64,000 nt of DNA from Labrenzia sp. THAF82 (GTDB taxonomy: Bacteria; Pseudomonadota; Alphaproteobacteria; Rhizobiales; Stappiaceae): contig NZ_CP045354.1 in the NCBI RefSeq assembly GCF_009363435.1, positions 5,918,501 to 5,982,500 on the forward strand, written 5' to 3'. A program made the position numbers and the translations under genes. Within the stretch, counting starts at the first letter, position 1. The number at the start of each line of letters is the position of its first letter. The notes beneath the pieces were generated by a model. It worked only from the letters and a program-made list of their open reading frames with translations. It did no database searches and was not told the origin of the DNA. This document shows, piece by piece, positions 24,042-31,432 of this stretch.

Positions 24042-25120
24042 GTGAAAAACTCGGTTTGATGATCTGCGGCCATGGAAGTCGCAACAAAGGCGCGGTCAAG
24101 CAGTTTGCCCAGCTGGCTGAAGGGCTAAAGGCGCGTTTTCCAGATTGGCCGGTAGAGTACGGCTACCTGGAATTCGCCAATCCGGTCATCCATGATGGTC
24201 TGACCAAGCTGCGCGAACAGGGGTGCACGCATGTTCTGGCGGTTCCAGGAATGCTTTTTGCGGCAGGTCACGCCAAAAATGACATCCCTTCGGTGCTGAA
24301 CACCTATCAGGCCATGCACCCGGAAATGAAAATTTCCTATGGCCGGGAACTTGCTGTCGATATGCGCATGGTCAAGGCAGCCGGTGCGCGCATCCAGGAA
24401 GCCATCGATGCAGCAGAAGGCGACGTGCCGTTGCATGAAACGCTGCTTATGGTGGTAGGTCGCGGTGCATCTGATCCCGATGCAAATTCAAACGTTACCA
24501 AGATCACGCGCCTCCTTTGGGAAGGGTTCGGTTTCGGTTGGGCGGAAACCTGTTACTCCGGCGTGACATTTCCCCTTGTCGGGGCCGGTCTCGAACACGC
24601 GGCCAAGCTTGGATACAAGCGTATTATCGTCTTCCCGTATTTCCTGTTTACCGGGGTTCTCGTTCAAAGGATCTATTCAAACACGGATGAGGTTGCCGCC
24701 AACCATCCGGACATTGAGTTCATCAAGGCTGGATATCTGAACGACCATCCGCAGGTCATTGATACAATGGCGGATCGTGTGCAGGAAATTCTGCAAGGTG
24801 CCAATCTGATGAACTGTCAGATGTGCAAATACCGCGAGCAGGTGCTTGGCTTCGAAGCGGAGGTGGGACTGGCGCAAGAAAGCCATCACCACCACGTGGA
24901 AGGTCTTGGTGCGGAAGCAGAGTGTCAACTTTGCGATGAAATCTGCACAGGAGCCTGTGAGAAGCAGGTTCGTGCCGCTGGTCATCATCACCATGATCAC
25001 GGGCATAGTCATGATCACGGGCATGGCCATAGTCACGATCACAGCCACGATCATCATCACCATCCCTATCCTCACGCGGACCATCCGCACGGGCCAAAAT
25101 CTTTGAACCGAGACGGGTAA
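24038..25120 (+). CDS. cbiX: Sirohydrochlorin cobaltochelatase CbiX, long form with His-rich tail
   Basis: A 360-residue, ATP-independent chelatase inserting cobalt into sirohydrochlorin (factor II), the first committed step of the early-cobalt B12 route. Two CbiX-type halves are seen, beginning with MICGHGSRNKGA near 8-19 and VVGRGASDPDAN near 138-149. An MxCxxC motif (M-N-C-Q-M-C, near 257-262), which in Bacillus megaterium CbiX binds an iron-sulphur cluster, is followed by a second Cys group (CQLCDEICTGAC, near 294-305). The tail, about 315-352, is almost entirely His, Asp and Gly and may store or deliver cobalt. ATGA coupling at the 5-prime end and a 10-base gap to cobH place it in the operon. 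Confidence 0.92.
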   Translation: MSEKLGLMICGHGSRNKGAVKQFAQLAEGLKARFPDWPVEYGYLEFANPVIHDGLTKLREQGCTHVLAVPGMLFAAGHAKNDIPSVLNTYQAMHPEMKISYGRELAVDMRMVKAAGARIQEAIDAAEGDVPLHETLLMVVGRGASDPDANSNVTKITRLLWEGFGFGWAETCYSGVTFPLVGAGLEHAAKLGYKRIIVFPYFLFTGVLVQRIYSNTDEVAANHPDIEFIKAGYLNDHPQVIDTMADRVQEILQGANLMNCQMCKYREQVLGFEAEVGLAQESHHHHVEGLGAEAECQLCDEICTGACEKQVRAAGHHHHDHGHSHDHGHGHSHDHSHDHHHHPYPHADHPHGPKSLNRDG

Positions 25121-25130
25121 GCACAGGGCA

Positions 25131-25787
25131 GTGAGCACGGATACGAAACCGTCCTACGACTATGAAAAGGACCCTGCAGCGATCTATCGCCAGTCCTTTT
25201 CTACAGTGCGTGCGGAGACTGATTTTGCAAGTCTTCCAGAAAACTTGCATCCGGTGGCCATCCGCCTCATCCATGCCTGCGGTATGACGGATCTGCCAAA
25301 GGACCTGCGCTGGTCAAGCGGTATTCTGGAGGCTGCGCATTCCGCCATCGCTTCCGCTGCACCGGTGTTCTGTGATGTGGAAATGGTCTCTCACGGCATT
25401 ATCAAGTCCCGGCTTCCAGACCGGTCAGAGGTGATATGCACATTGAACGATCAACAGGTGCCTCACCTTGCCGGGCAGCTCGGAACGACCAGATCGGCGG
25501 CGGCCGTTGAATTATGGCGTGAACGACTGGACGGAGCGATCGTTGCCATCGGCAATGCGCCGACCGCGCTCTTTCACCTGTTGGAACTCATCACTGATGG
25601 CGGACCTCGCCCAGCAGCGATTTTGGGGTTCCCGGTTGGTTTTGTCGGCGCTGCAGAATCCAAGGACGCATTGGTCAACAATCCATTTGAGATCCCCTAT
25701 CTTGCCGTTGCCGGCCGGCGCGGCGGTTCGGCGATGGCTGCGGCAGCGGTAAACGCGCTTGTGGCCGGTCTCCCGGAGGAAGACTGA
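25131..25787 (+). CDS. cobH: Precorrin-8X methylmutase (CobH/CbiC)
   Basis: A 218-residue enzyme that moves the C11 methyl group to C12, converting (cobalt-)precorrin-8 to (hydrogeno- or cobalt-)cobyrinate. Typical features: YEKDPAAIYRQSF near 10-22, the catalytic-His segment IRLIHACGMTD near 46-56, and near the end FPVGFVGAAESKDAL followed by GRRGGSAMAAAAVNAL. GTG 25131 has an AGGG upstream. The gene works equally in the aerobic and early-cobalt pathways; the presence of CbiX, CbiD and CbiG here favours the latter. Length is normal. Confidence 0.93.
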   Translation: MSTDTKPSYDYEKDPAAIYRQSFSTVRAETDFASLPENLHPVAIRLIHACGMTDLPKDLRWSSGILEAAHSAIASAAPVFCDVEMVSHGIIKSRLPDRSEVICTLNDQQVPHLAGQLGTTRSAAAVELWRERLDGAIVAIGNAPTALFHLLELITDGGPRPAAILGFPVGFVGAAESKDALVNNPFEIPYLAVAGRRGGSAMAAAAVNALVAGLPEED

Positions 25788-25788
25788 C

Positions 25789-26052
25789 TTGAGCGACGAA
25801 ATCGGAAAACCCAAATTCAGATCGGTTGGGACAAAAGAGCCAATGCGCTCTCGCGGGTTTCTCTCTCGACCCGGCGGTACCGCAGCGCTATTCCCAAACA
25901 AAGGCTCGGGCACAAGCGAGGCAACCTCGGCTGAAAAGCAGCATCACCGATCCAGAGGTGGCCGCAAGGTTGTGCTTCCGCAAGACGGAAAACCAAAGGA
26001 TCTATCCGTAAGGCCCTCTATAAAACCGTACAGCCTGAAGGAAGAAGAATGA
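25789..26052 (+). CDS. Unrecognised 87-residue basic protein between cobH and cobL
   Basis: An 87-residue open frame starting at TTG 25789, seven bases after GGAGGA (25776-25781), one of the best ribosome sites in the operon, and ending in an ATGA overlap with cobL. The product has no hydrophobic core, no Cys, and many Lys, Arg, Ser, Gly and Pro residues; it is probably disordered until bound to something. I recognise no family. Coupling on both sides argues for real translation, since cobL initiation may depend on it. It could be a small operon-specific protein or a translated leader that keeps ribosomes loaded. Confidence 0.55.
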   Translation: MSDEIGKPKFRSVGTKEPMRSRGFLSRPGGTAALFPNKGSGTSEATSAEKQHHRSRGGRKVVLPQDGKPKDLSVRPSIKPYSLKEEE

Positions 26053-27248
26053 CTTCCTGGCTAACCCTGATTGGCATAGGCGAAGACGGTGCGCTGGCTC
26101 CAGGTGGGCGGGATGCACTCGATCAGGCTGACCTCGTTTACGGAGGCAAGCGTCATCTGGCGCTGGCAAACGTCCCGGCTGGTGCTGAGGCGAAGTCCTG
26201 GCCCAGCCCGTTCGCAGGCGTCTATGAGGACCTGAAGCAGCAATCCGGCAAAAAAGTTGCTGTTCTCGCAAGCGGAGATCCGATGTGGTTCGGCATTGGC
26301 GCTTCGCTTCTAAGGCACTTTTCAGCGGATGAAATGAGGGTCTTGCCTTCTCTTTCCGCCTTCCAACTGGCGGCCGCGCGAAAGGGCTGGTCTCTTCAGG
26401 AAACAGAATGTCTGTCGGTACACGGCCGGCCTGTCGACTTGGTACGGGCAGCCCTTTATCCGGGGGCTCGGATCCTGCTTCTGACCAGCAATAGCGACAC
26501 GCCACGCCAGGTCGCCGACATTTTGGCGGATGAAGGCTATGGACGTACAAAGCTGACGGTTCTGGAGCATCTTGGCGGTGAAAAGGAGCGCATCGTGCAT
26601 GGGACGGTGGAAGACTGGTCATACACGGTTGCGGACCTTCACACGCTCGCGCTCGACGTCGTCGCCGACCCGAACTCAAGGTTCCGTGGTCGGACAGCCG
26701 GCCTTGCCGACGACGCCTTTCGACACGACGGAAAGATGACCAAGCAGGACATCCGTGCAGTGACGCTTGCTGAATTGAAACCCTTTCCGGGCGCTCTCCT
26801 CTGGGATATCGGCGCGGGTTGCGGATCGGTTGCCATTGAGTGGTTGCGCGCAGCTGATCGCACGCAAGCCATTGGGCTGGAACCAAATGCCGACCGGCGC
26901 CAAATGGCTGCGGACAATGCGCTTGCACTCGGCGTACCGCATCTTGAGCTCAAAGATGCATCTGCGCCGGATGGACTTGCCGATTTGCCTGAACCTGATG
27001 CTGTTTTCATCGGCGGGGGTCTCTCAACTCCCGGCACTGTTACAGCTGCCATGGCTGCGTTGAAAACTGGCGGACAGCTTGTGGCCAACGCGGTCACCCT
27101 TGAAAGCGAAGCCGTGCTACTTGAAGCATATCGAACGCTTGGAGGAGCCTTGAAACGGCTTTCCGTACAGAAGGCAAGCGCAGTGGGCGGCCTGACAGGG
27201 TGGCGCCCGCAGATGACCGTAACCCAGTGGAGTGTCACCAAGTCATGA
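26049..27248 (+). CDS. cobL: Precorrin-6Y methyltransferase/decarboxylase CobL (CbiE-CbiT fusion)
   Basis: A 399-residue two-domain enzyme. Residues 1-200 are a CbiE-type tetrapyrrole methylase (LTLIGIGEDGALA at 5-17, ASGDPMWFGIG near 74-84), and from about 235 comes a CbiT-type class I methyltransferase (TKQDIRAVTLAELKP, then LLWDIGAGCGSVAIEW near 250-265). Together they methylate C5 and C15 and decarboxylate the C12 side chain. Start ATG overlaps the small upstream frame, and the stop overlaps cobI by ATGA. Length matches CobL of Pseudomonas denitrificans (about 400). Confidence 0.94.
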   Translation: MTSWLTLIGIGEDGALAPGGRDALDQADLVYGGKRHLALANVPAGAEAKSWPSPFAGVYEDLKQQSGKKVAVLASGDPMWFGIGASLLRHFSADEMRVLPSLSAFQLAAARKGWSLQETECLSVHGRPVDLVRAALYPGARILLLTSNSDTPRQVADILADEGYGRTKLTVLEHLGGEKERIVHGTVEDWSYTVADLHTLALDVVADPNSRFRGRTAGLADDAFRHDGKMTKQDIRAVTLAELKPFPGALLWDIGAGCGSVAIEWLRAADRTQAIGLEPNADRRQMAADNALALGVPHLELKDASAPDGLADLPEPDAVFIGGGLSTPGTVTAAMAALKTGGQLVANAVTLESEAVLLEAYRTLGGALKRLSVQKASAVGGLTGWRPQMTVTQWSVTKS

Positions 27249-27970
27249 GCGGCAAGCTTTATGGCGTCGGCCTCGGCCCAGGGGATCCGGAGCTGATGAC
27301 CCTCAAGGCGCATCGATTGATCACGTCGGCGAAGGTGGTGGCCTATCCAGCCCCAGATTCTGGAACAAGTTTCGCACGTTCAATCGCCGATGGCCTGATC
27401 GGCAACGAGGCGCGGGAAATCCCGATCATTGTGCCCATGCGCGTGGACCGGTTTCCCGCCAAGGAAATATATGACAAGGCCTCTGCAGACATTGCCGAAG
27501 TGCTTGAGAGTGGCCTGGATGTTGTCACCCTTTGTGAAGGCGACCCGTTTTTCTTCGGATCGTTCATGTATCTTTTTGAACGTTTGGCAGATCGGTTCGA
27601 GGTTGAAATCGTGCCAGGGGTCACATCACTGACAACCTGTGCGGCACAGCTCGGACGCCCGCTAACATCGCGAAACGACGTTCTGACCATCATCCCAGGA
27701 CCCCTTCCCGACAATGAGATCCGTCGCAAGGTCGAAGAGGCCCAGGCTGTCGCCATCATGAAGGTCGGGCGACATCTGGCACGATTGAAGGCGCTTTTGT
27801 CCGAAATGGGGTTGCTCGATCGCGCCGGCTATGTGGAACGCGCCAGCCTTCCCGAACAAAAGGTTCACCGCCTTGTTGACCTAGAGGCGGAAACTGCACC
27901 CTATTTTTCCATGATCCTTATCTACAAGGGAGACGAAGCGTGGACGCTTCCCCCATCCTTCTCGTCCTGA
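27245..27970 (+). CDS. cobI: Precorrin-2 C20-methyltransferase CobI/CbiL
   Basis: A 241-residue tetrapyrrole methylase that adds the C20 methyl to (cobalt-)precorrin-2. The family opening LYGVGLGPGDPELMTLKAHR is at 5-24, the EGDPFFFGSF segment near 99-108, and VPGVTSLTTCAAQLGRP near 123-139. ATG 27245 overlaps the cobL stop; an upstream frame extension lies within cobL and is discarded. The 3-prime end overlaps the next start by 31 bases, which implies tight coupling. CobI and CbiL cannot be told apart with certainty by eye; the neighbourhood suggests the cobalt-bearing substrate. Confidence 0.93.
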   Translation: MSGKLYGVGLGPGDPELMTLKAHRLITSAKVVAYPAPDSGTSFARSIADGLIGNEAREIPIIVPMRVDRFPAKEIYDKASADIAEVLESGLDVVTLCEGDPFFFGSFMYLFERLADRFEVEIVPGVTSLTTCAAQLGRPLTSRNDVLTIIPGPLPDNEIRRKVEEAQAVAIMKVGRHLARLKALLSEMGLLDRAGYVERASLPEQKVHRLVDLEAETAPYFSMILIYKGDEAWTLPPSFSS

Positions 27971-29835
27971 ACGAGACCGGCTTTGAAACGGCACAAGACG
28001 TTGCCAAGCGGTTTTCGACTGCGCGCATTCACGGTCTGGCCGGCCGTGTGCCGATAGCCGATACCCAGTTCAACGAAACGATCGAGCACATTCAGCTCCT
28101 GTTCAAGGCTGGCCATCCGATCGTCGGCTTCTGCGCGAGCGGGATCCTGATACGCGCGCTGGCTCCGGTTCTCTCGGACAAGACATCAGAACCTCCAGTC
28201 ATCGCCATTTCAGAGGACGGTTCAAGCATTGTGCCGCTGCTCGGCGGTCACAGGGGCGCCAACGAGCTGGCCCGTGTGTTGGCCCGTGGGCTTCGCGGCC
28301 ATGCGGCGATCACAACCGCCGGCGATCTTAAGCTTGGCGTCGCGCTTGATGCTCCTCCTTCCGGCTGGCGGCTGATCAACCCCGAAGATGCCAAACCGGT
28401 CATGGCCGAGCTTATCTCAGGCGCGTCGGTCCGCCTGGAAGGCAATGCGGATTGGTTGTCAGAAGCCGACCTTGTGCACTCTGACGACGCGGCCATTTCC
28501 CTCGTTGCCAGTGAGCAACCGGAGGTCAGCGGACCGACCCGGTTGGTCTACCATCCACAGAAGTTCGCCGTCGGCGTCGGCTGTGCAAGAGGATGTGCCA
28601 ACCAGGAATTGATCGACCTTGTCGAGACACAACTCGCAGAAGCCAAAATCGCCCCCGGAGCCGTTGCATGTGTTGCAACAATTGACCTGAAGGCCGATGA
28701 GACTGCCGTCAATGACCTGGCCGATCATCTCGGTGTGCCAGTGCGACTTTTTTCCGCCGTGGAACTGCAGCGTGAAACGCCTCGGCTGAAAAACCCCTCA
28801 AATGTGGTCTTCGATGAGGTGGGTTGTTATGGCGTTGCGGAAGGTGGCGCGCTTGCGGCGGCCGGTCCCTTCGCTGCACTGACGGTTGAAAAGCAGAAAA
28901 CCGAAAATGCGACCTGCGCCATTGCCAGATCTCCAAAGGCAATCGACACGTCGGCCGTGGGTCAGGCAAGAGGGCACCTGTCGGTGATCGGCATCGGACC
29001 CGGCAAGGATGATTGGCGCACACCGCAGGCAACCAAACTGCTGTCCGAGGCATCGGACGTCGTCGGGTATTCGCTGTACCTCGACATTGTCGAAAAACAC
29101 ATCACCGGCAAGACTCATCACAATTTTCCGCTTGGTGCAGAAGAAGACAGGGTTCGGTTCGCACTTGAGGAAGCCGGCAAAGGCAAGAATGTCGCGCTGA
29201 TTTCTTCCGGCGATGCCGGCATCTACGCGATGGGAACGCTTGTCTACGAATTGCTGCATCGAAACCAGGAATTCGGCGGTGTTTCCGATGCGGCAAAACG
29301 CGTTACGATCACCAATGCGCCGGGCATTTCGGCATTGCAGGCATGTTCGGCGTTGATCGGCGCTCCGCTCGGTCACGACTTTTGCGCAATTTCCCTGTCC
29401 GATCTGCTGACCCCCTGGGAAGTCATTGAAAAACGTCTTAAGGCCGCCGCTGAAGGCGACTTCGTGATCGCATTCTACAACCCGGTGTCACAGCGCAGAC
29501 GTACCCAACTCGCTATGGCCAAAGAGATTCTGCTGGAGCATCGTTCGGGTGCCACACCGGTCATTCTCGGCGTCAATCTCGGCCGCCCGGATGAGACGAT
29601 CAGAGTGCTTTCGCTGGAAGCACTTTCCGTTGACGATGTTGATATGCTGACGACGGTGCTCGTCGGCTCTTCAACGACCCGCTCGGTGTTGCGCGGCGAC
29701 GGCCATCCCTTCGTCTATACCCCGCGCGGCTACTCCAAACGCATAGATGCTCCAAAGCCGACCGATGTATCTCAAGATACGTCATCCCCAGCAGACGACA
29801 GCTCACACGAAACTGAAGCGGAAAACCAGGCATGA
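27940..29835 (+). CDS. cobJ: CbiG-CobJ/CbiH fusion: hydrolase plus precorrin-3B C17-methyltransferase
   Basis: A 631-residue fusion. Residues about 1-325 are CbiG (cobalt-precorrin-5A hydrolase): GFCASGILIRALAPVLSDK near 62-80, PLLGGHRGANELAR near 99-112, and the C-terminal VGVGCARGCANQEL near 212-225. From about 345 follows the C17-methyltransferase (LSVIGIGPGKDDWRTPQA, SSGDAGIYAMG, NAPGISALQACSALIGAPL). CbiG is specific to the early-cobalt route and opens the lactone made after ring contraction, so pairing it with CbiH puts consecutive ring-contraction steps in one chain. GTG 27940 follows AAGGGAGA. The C-terminal 30 residues are acidic, low-complexity. Confidence 0.92.
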   Translation: MDASPILLVLNETGFETAQDVAKRFSTARIHGLAGRVPIADTQFNETIEHIQLLFKAGHPIVGFCASGILIRALAPVLSDKTSEPPVIAISEDGSSIVPLLGGHRGANELARVLARGLRGHAAITTAGDLKLGVALDAPPSGWRLINPEDAKPVMAELISGASVRLEGNADWLSEADLVHSDDAAISLVASEQPEVSGPTRLVYHPQKFAVGVGCARGCANQELIDLVETQLAEAKIAPGAVACVATIDLKADETAVNDLADHLGVPVRLFSAVELQRETPRLKNPSNVVFDEVGCYGVAEGGALAAAGPFAALTVEKQKTENATCAIARSPKAIDTSAVGQARGHLSVIGIGPGKDDWRTPQATKLLSEASDVVGYSLYLDIVEKHITGKTHHNFPLGAEEDRVRFALEEAGKGKNVALISSGDAGIYAMGTLVYELLHRNQEFGGVSDAAKRVTITNAPGISALQACSALIGAPLGHDFCAISLSDLLTPWEVIEKRLKAAAEGDFVIAFYNPVSQRRRTQLAMAKEILLEHRSGATPVILGVNLGRPDETIRVLSLEALSVDDVDMLTTVLVGSSTTRSVLRGDGHPFVYTPRGYSKRIDAPKPTDVSQDTSSPADDSSHETEAENQA

Positions 29836-30605
29836 CTGTTCATTTTGTCGGCGCCGGTCCGGGCGATCCGGACCTCATCACGGTTAGAGGACTGAGGCTC
29901 ATCCAGTCTTGTCCGGTCTGCCTCTATGCCGGATCTCTGGTCCCTGAACAGATTGTTGCAGCAGCTCCAGAGGATGCTCGGGTCGTTGATACCGCGCCGT
30001 TGACGCTTGACGAGATCATCGAGGAAATCAAGTCTGCCCATGACAAAGGCCTGGATGTCGCCCGCGTCCATTCCGGAGACCCGTCCATTTATGGCGCAAC
30101 CGCTGAGCAAATGCGACGTCTTGATGCCCTTGGCATTGATTATGATGTGACGCCGGGCGTACCAGCCTTTGCGGCAGCCGCGGCAGCCCTAAAGACTGAA
30201 CTGACAATACCAGAGGTGGCGCAGACAGTTATTGTCACCAGAACGGCCATGCAGTCGTCCGCCATGCCGAACAATGAGGATCTGGACACGCTTGGCCGAA
30301 GCGGTGCCACACTCGCAATCCATCTCTCTGTCAGAAATCTGCGCGAGATCGAGCGGCAATTGACACCACACTACGGTCCGGATTGCCCTGTGATTGTCGC
30401 CTTCCGCGTCGGATGGCCGGATGAGAGCTTCATTCATGGAACCTTGTCGACCATTGCAGGAAAGGTCCGGGCCTCCAAAATTACCCGAACCGCCCTGATA
30501 TTTGTCGGTCATGCCTTAAAGCCGGGTGAGGACTTCCGCGACAGCGCGCTCTATGACGCCGATCATGTTCACGTTTTGAGGCCCAAGAAGAAGGCCAAGG
30601 CGTGA
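29832..30605 (+). CDS. cobM: Precorrin-4 C11-methyltransferase CobM/CbiF
   Basis: A 257-residue tetrapyrrole methylase for C11. It begins VHFVGAGPGDPDLITVRGLR (2-21) and contains HSGDPSIYGA near 79-88 and TPGVPAFAAAAAAL near 106-119. It is coupled to the fusion gene by ATGA and is the last gene of the operon; about 150 non-coding bases follow before the regulator gene. Length is standard for CobM (about 250). In the early-cobalt route the same reaction works on cobalt-precorrin-4. Confidence 0.94.
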   Translation: MTVHFVGAGPGDPDLITVRGLRLIQSCPVCLYAGSLVPEQIVAAAPEDARVVDTAPLTLDEIIEEIKSAHDKGLDVARVHSGDPSIYGATAEQMRRLDALGIDYDVTPGVPAFAAAAAALKTELTIPEVAQTVIVTRTAMQSSAMPNNEDLDTLGRSGATLAIHLSVRNLREIERQLTPHYGPDCPVIVAFRVGWPDESFIHGTLSTIAGKVRASKITRTALIFVGHALKPGEDFRDSALYDADHVHVLRPKKKAKA

Positions 30606-30721
30606 AGCACTTGCAATGTCCGATTTGGCTCTGGCCGTTGTTTGAGTTTTTCGGCATCTGTTGCTTCACGCCGACCGATGGGGCCGTTCTGGCCTAGTCT
30701 CGCAAACTTGTCGCAAAAGGT

Positions 30722-30739
30722 ATATGATCATAATCATAT
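30722..30739. promoter_or_regulatory. FNR-like palindrome before the CRP/FNR regulator gene
   Basis: ATATGAT (30722-30728) and ATCATAT (30733-30739) are exact inverted repeats about a CATA spacer. The core TGAT-N4-ATCA matches the half-sites and spacing of FNR/DNR-type boxes (TTGAT-N4-ATCAA), with A for the outer T. It ends 20 bases before the start codon of a CRP/FNR-family gene, a position suited to autoregulation by repression or to overlap with the promoter. Confidence 0.6.
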
Positions 30740-30759
30740 GCTTGTGAGGTGTTCTGTTG

Positions 30760-31356
30760 ATGAGTGGCCAAGAAGACATACGCGCGGCGTTTGACGCCGC
30801 CGGATTGCAAGCCACTGATGTCGCATTGAAAAAACACAACTTTCTTTTTCGAACAGGCGATCAGGTCAAGCGTATGTTCTTTGTACGGACGGGCCGACTG
30901 GTCATGGTTCGTATCCTTGAAAGCGGCCAGGAACTCGTCGTACAGCGCGCCGACCCCGGCGACCTCTTCGCAGAGGCGTCCCTTTTTTCAGACCGTTACC
31001 ATTGCGATGCCGTTGGTGAAACGGACGTTCGTTGCACGGCTTATGACAAGGCTGCTGTGCTGGAAGCACTCAATGATCCAGCCATGGCGATGCTGATGCT
31101 GAAAGCCTACTCGATTCAGATCCGCGGCCTGCGCAATCAGATCGAGCTGCGCAACATCAAACGTGCCGACGACAGGGTTTATTCCTATCTTCAATCTTTA
31201 CCACCCGATGCGAAGGGCTGGCGCGATCCGCATCTTTCCTGGAAAGACATTTCCCGGACACTCGGGCTGTCGCACGAGGCCTGTTATCGTGCACTCGCAT
31301 TGCTCGACAAAAGCAAGCGGATCGAACGGGAAGAAAACCGCTGCCGTCTCATCTGA
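30760..31356 (+). CDS. CRP/FNR-family transcription regulator
   Basis: A 198-residue regulator. Residues about 15-120 form a cyclic-nucleotide-type beta roll (FRTGDQVKRMFFVRTGRLVM, PGDLFAEASLF), followed by the dimer helix and, from about 140, a Crp-type helix-turn-helix (WKDISRTLGLSHEACYRALALL). There is no cysteine cluster near the N-terminus, so it is not an iron-sulphur FNR. It could sense haem, NO or a small molecule like DNR-type proteins. ATG 30760 is favoured over the adjacent TTG 30757; GAGG lies upstream. The palindrome before it and its place between two cobalamin transcripts suggest that it controls them, but this is inference. Confidence 0.85.
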   Translation: MSGQEDIRAAFDAAGLQATDVALKKHNFLFRTGDQVKRMFFVRTGRLVMVRILESGQELVVQRADPGDLFAEASLFSDRYHCDAVGETDVRCTAYDKAAVLEALNDPAMAMLMLKAYSIQIRGLRNQIELRNIKRADDRVYSYLQSLPPDAKGWRDPHLSWKDISRTLGLSHEACYRALALLDKSKRIEREENRCRLI

Positions 31357-31432
31357 CAGCCTGAATGGTCTCCTAGATGTGTCAGCTGCGGAAGCGGCCG
31401 AAGAAGAGCTTTTGGTAAGGCAATCGTTTTGT

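Noticed and set aside
24982..25090. Repetitive CATGATCACGG-like sequence as a CRISPR or tandem repeat
   Set aside because: It encodes the His/Asp-rich tail of CbiX in frame; repeats are irregular and have no spacers.
25789..26052. The small frame as a remnant of cobG or as CobE
   Set aside because: It has no Cys for the CobG iron-sulphur site and no CobE/CbiG-C-like GVGC motif; its composition is that of a basic disordered protein.
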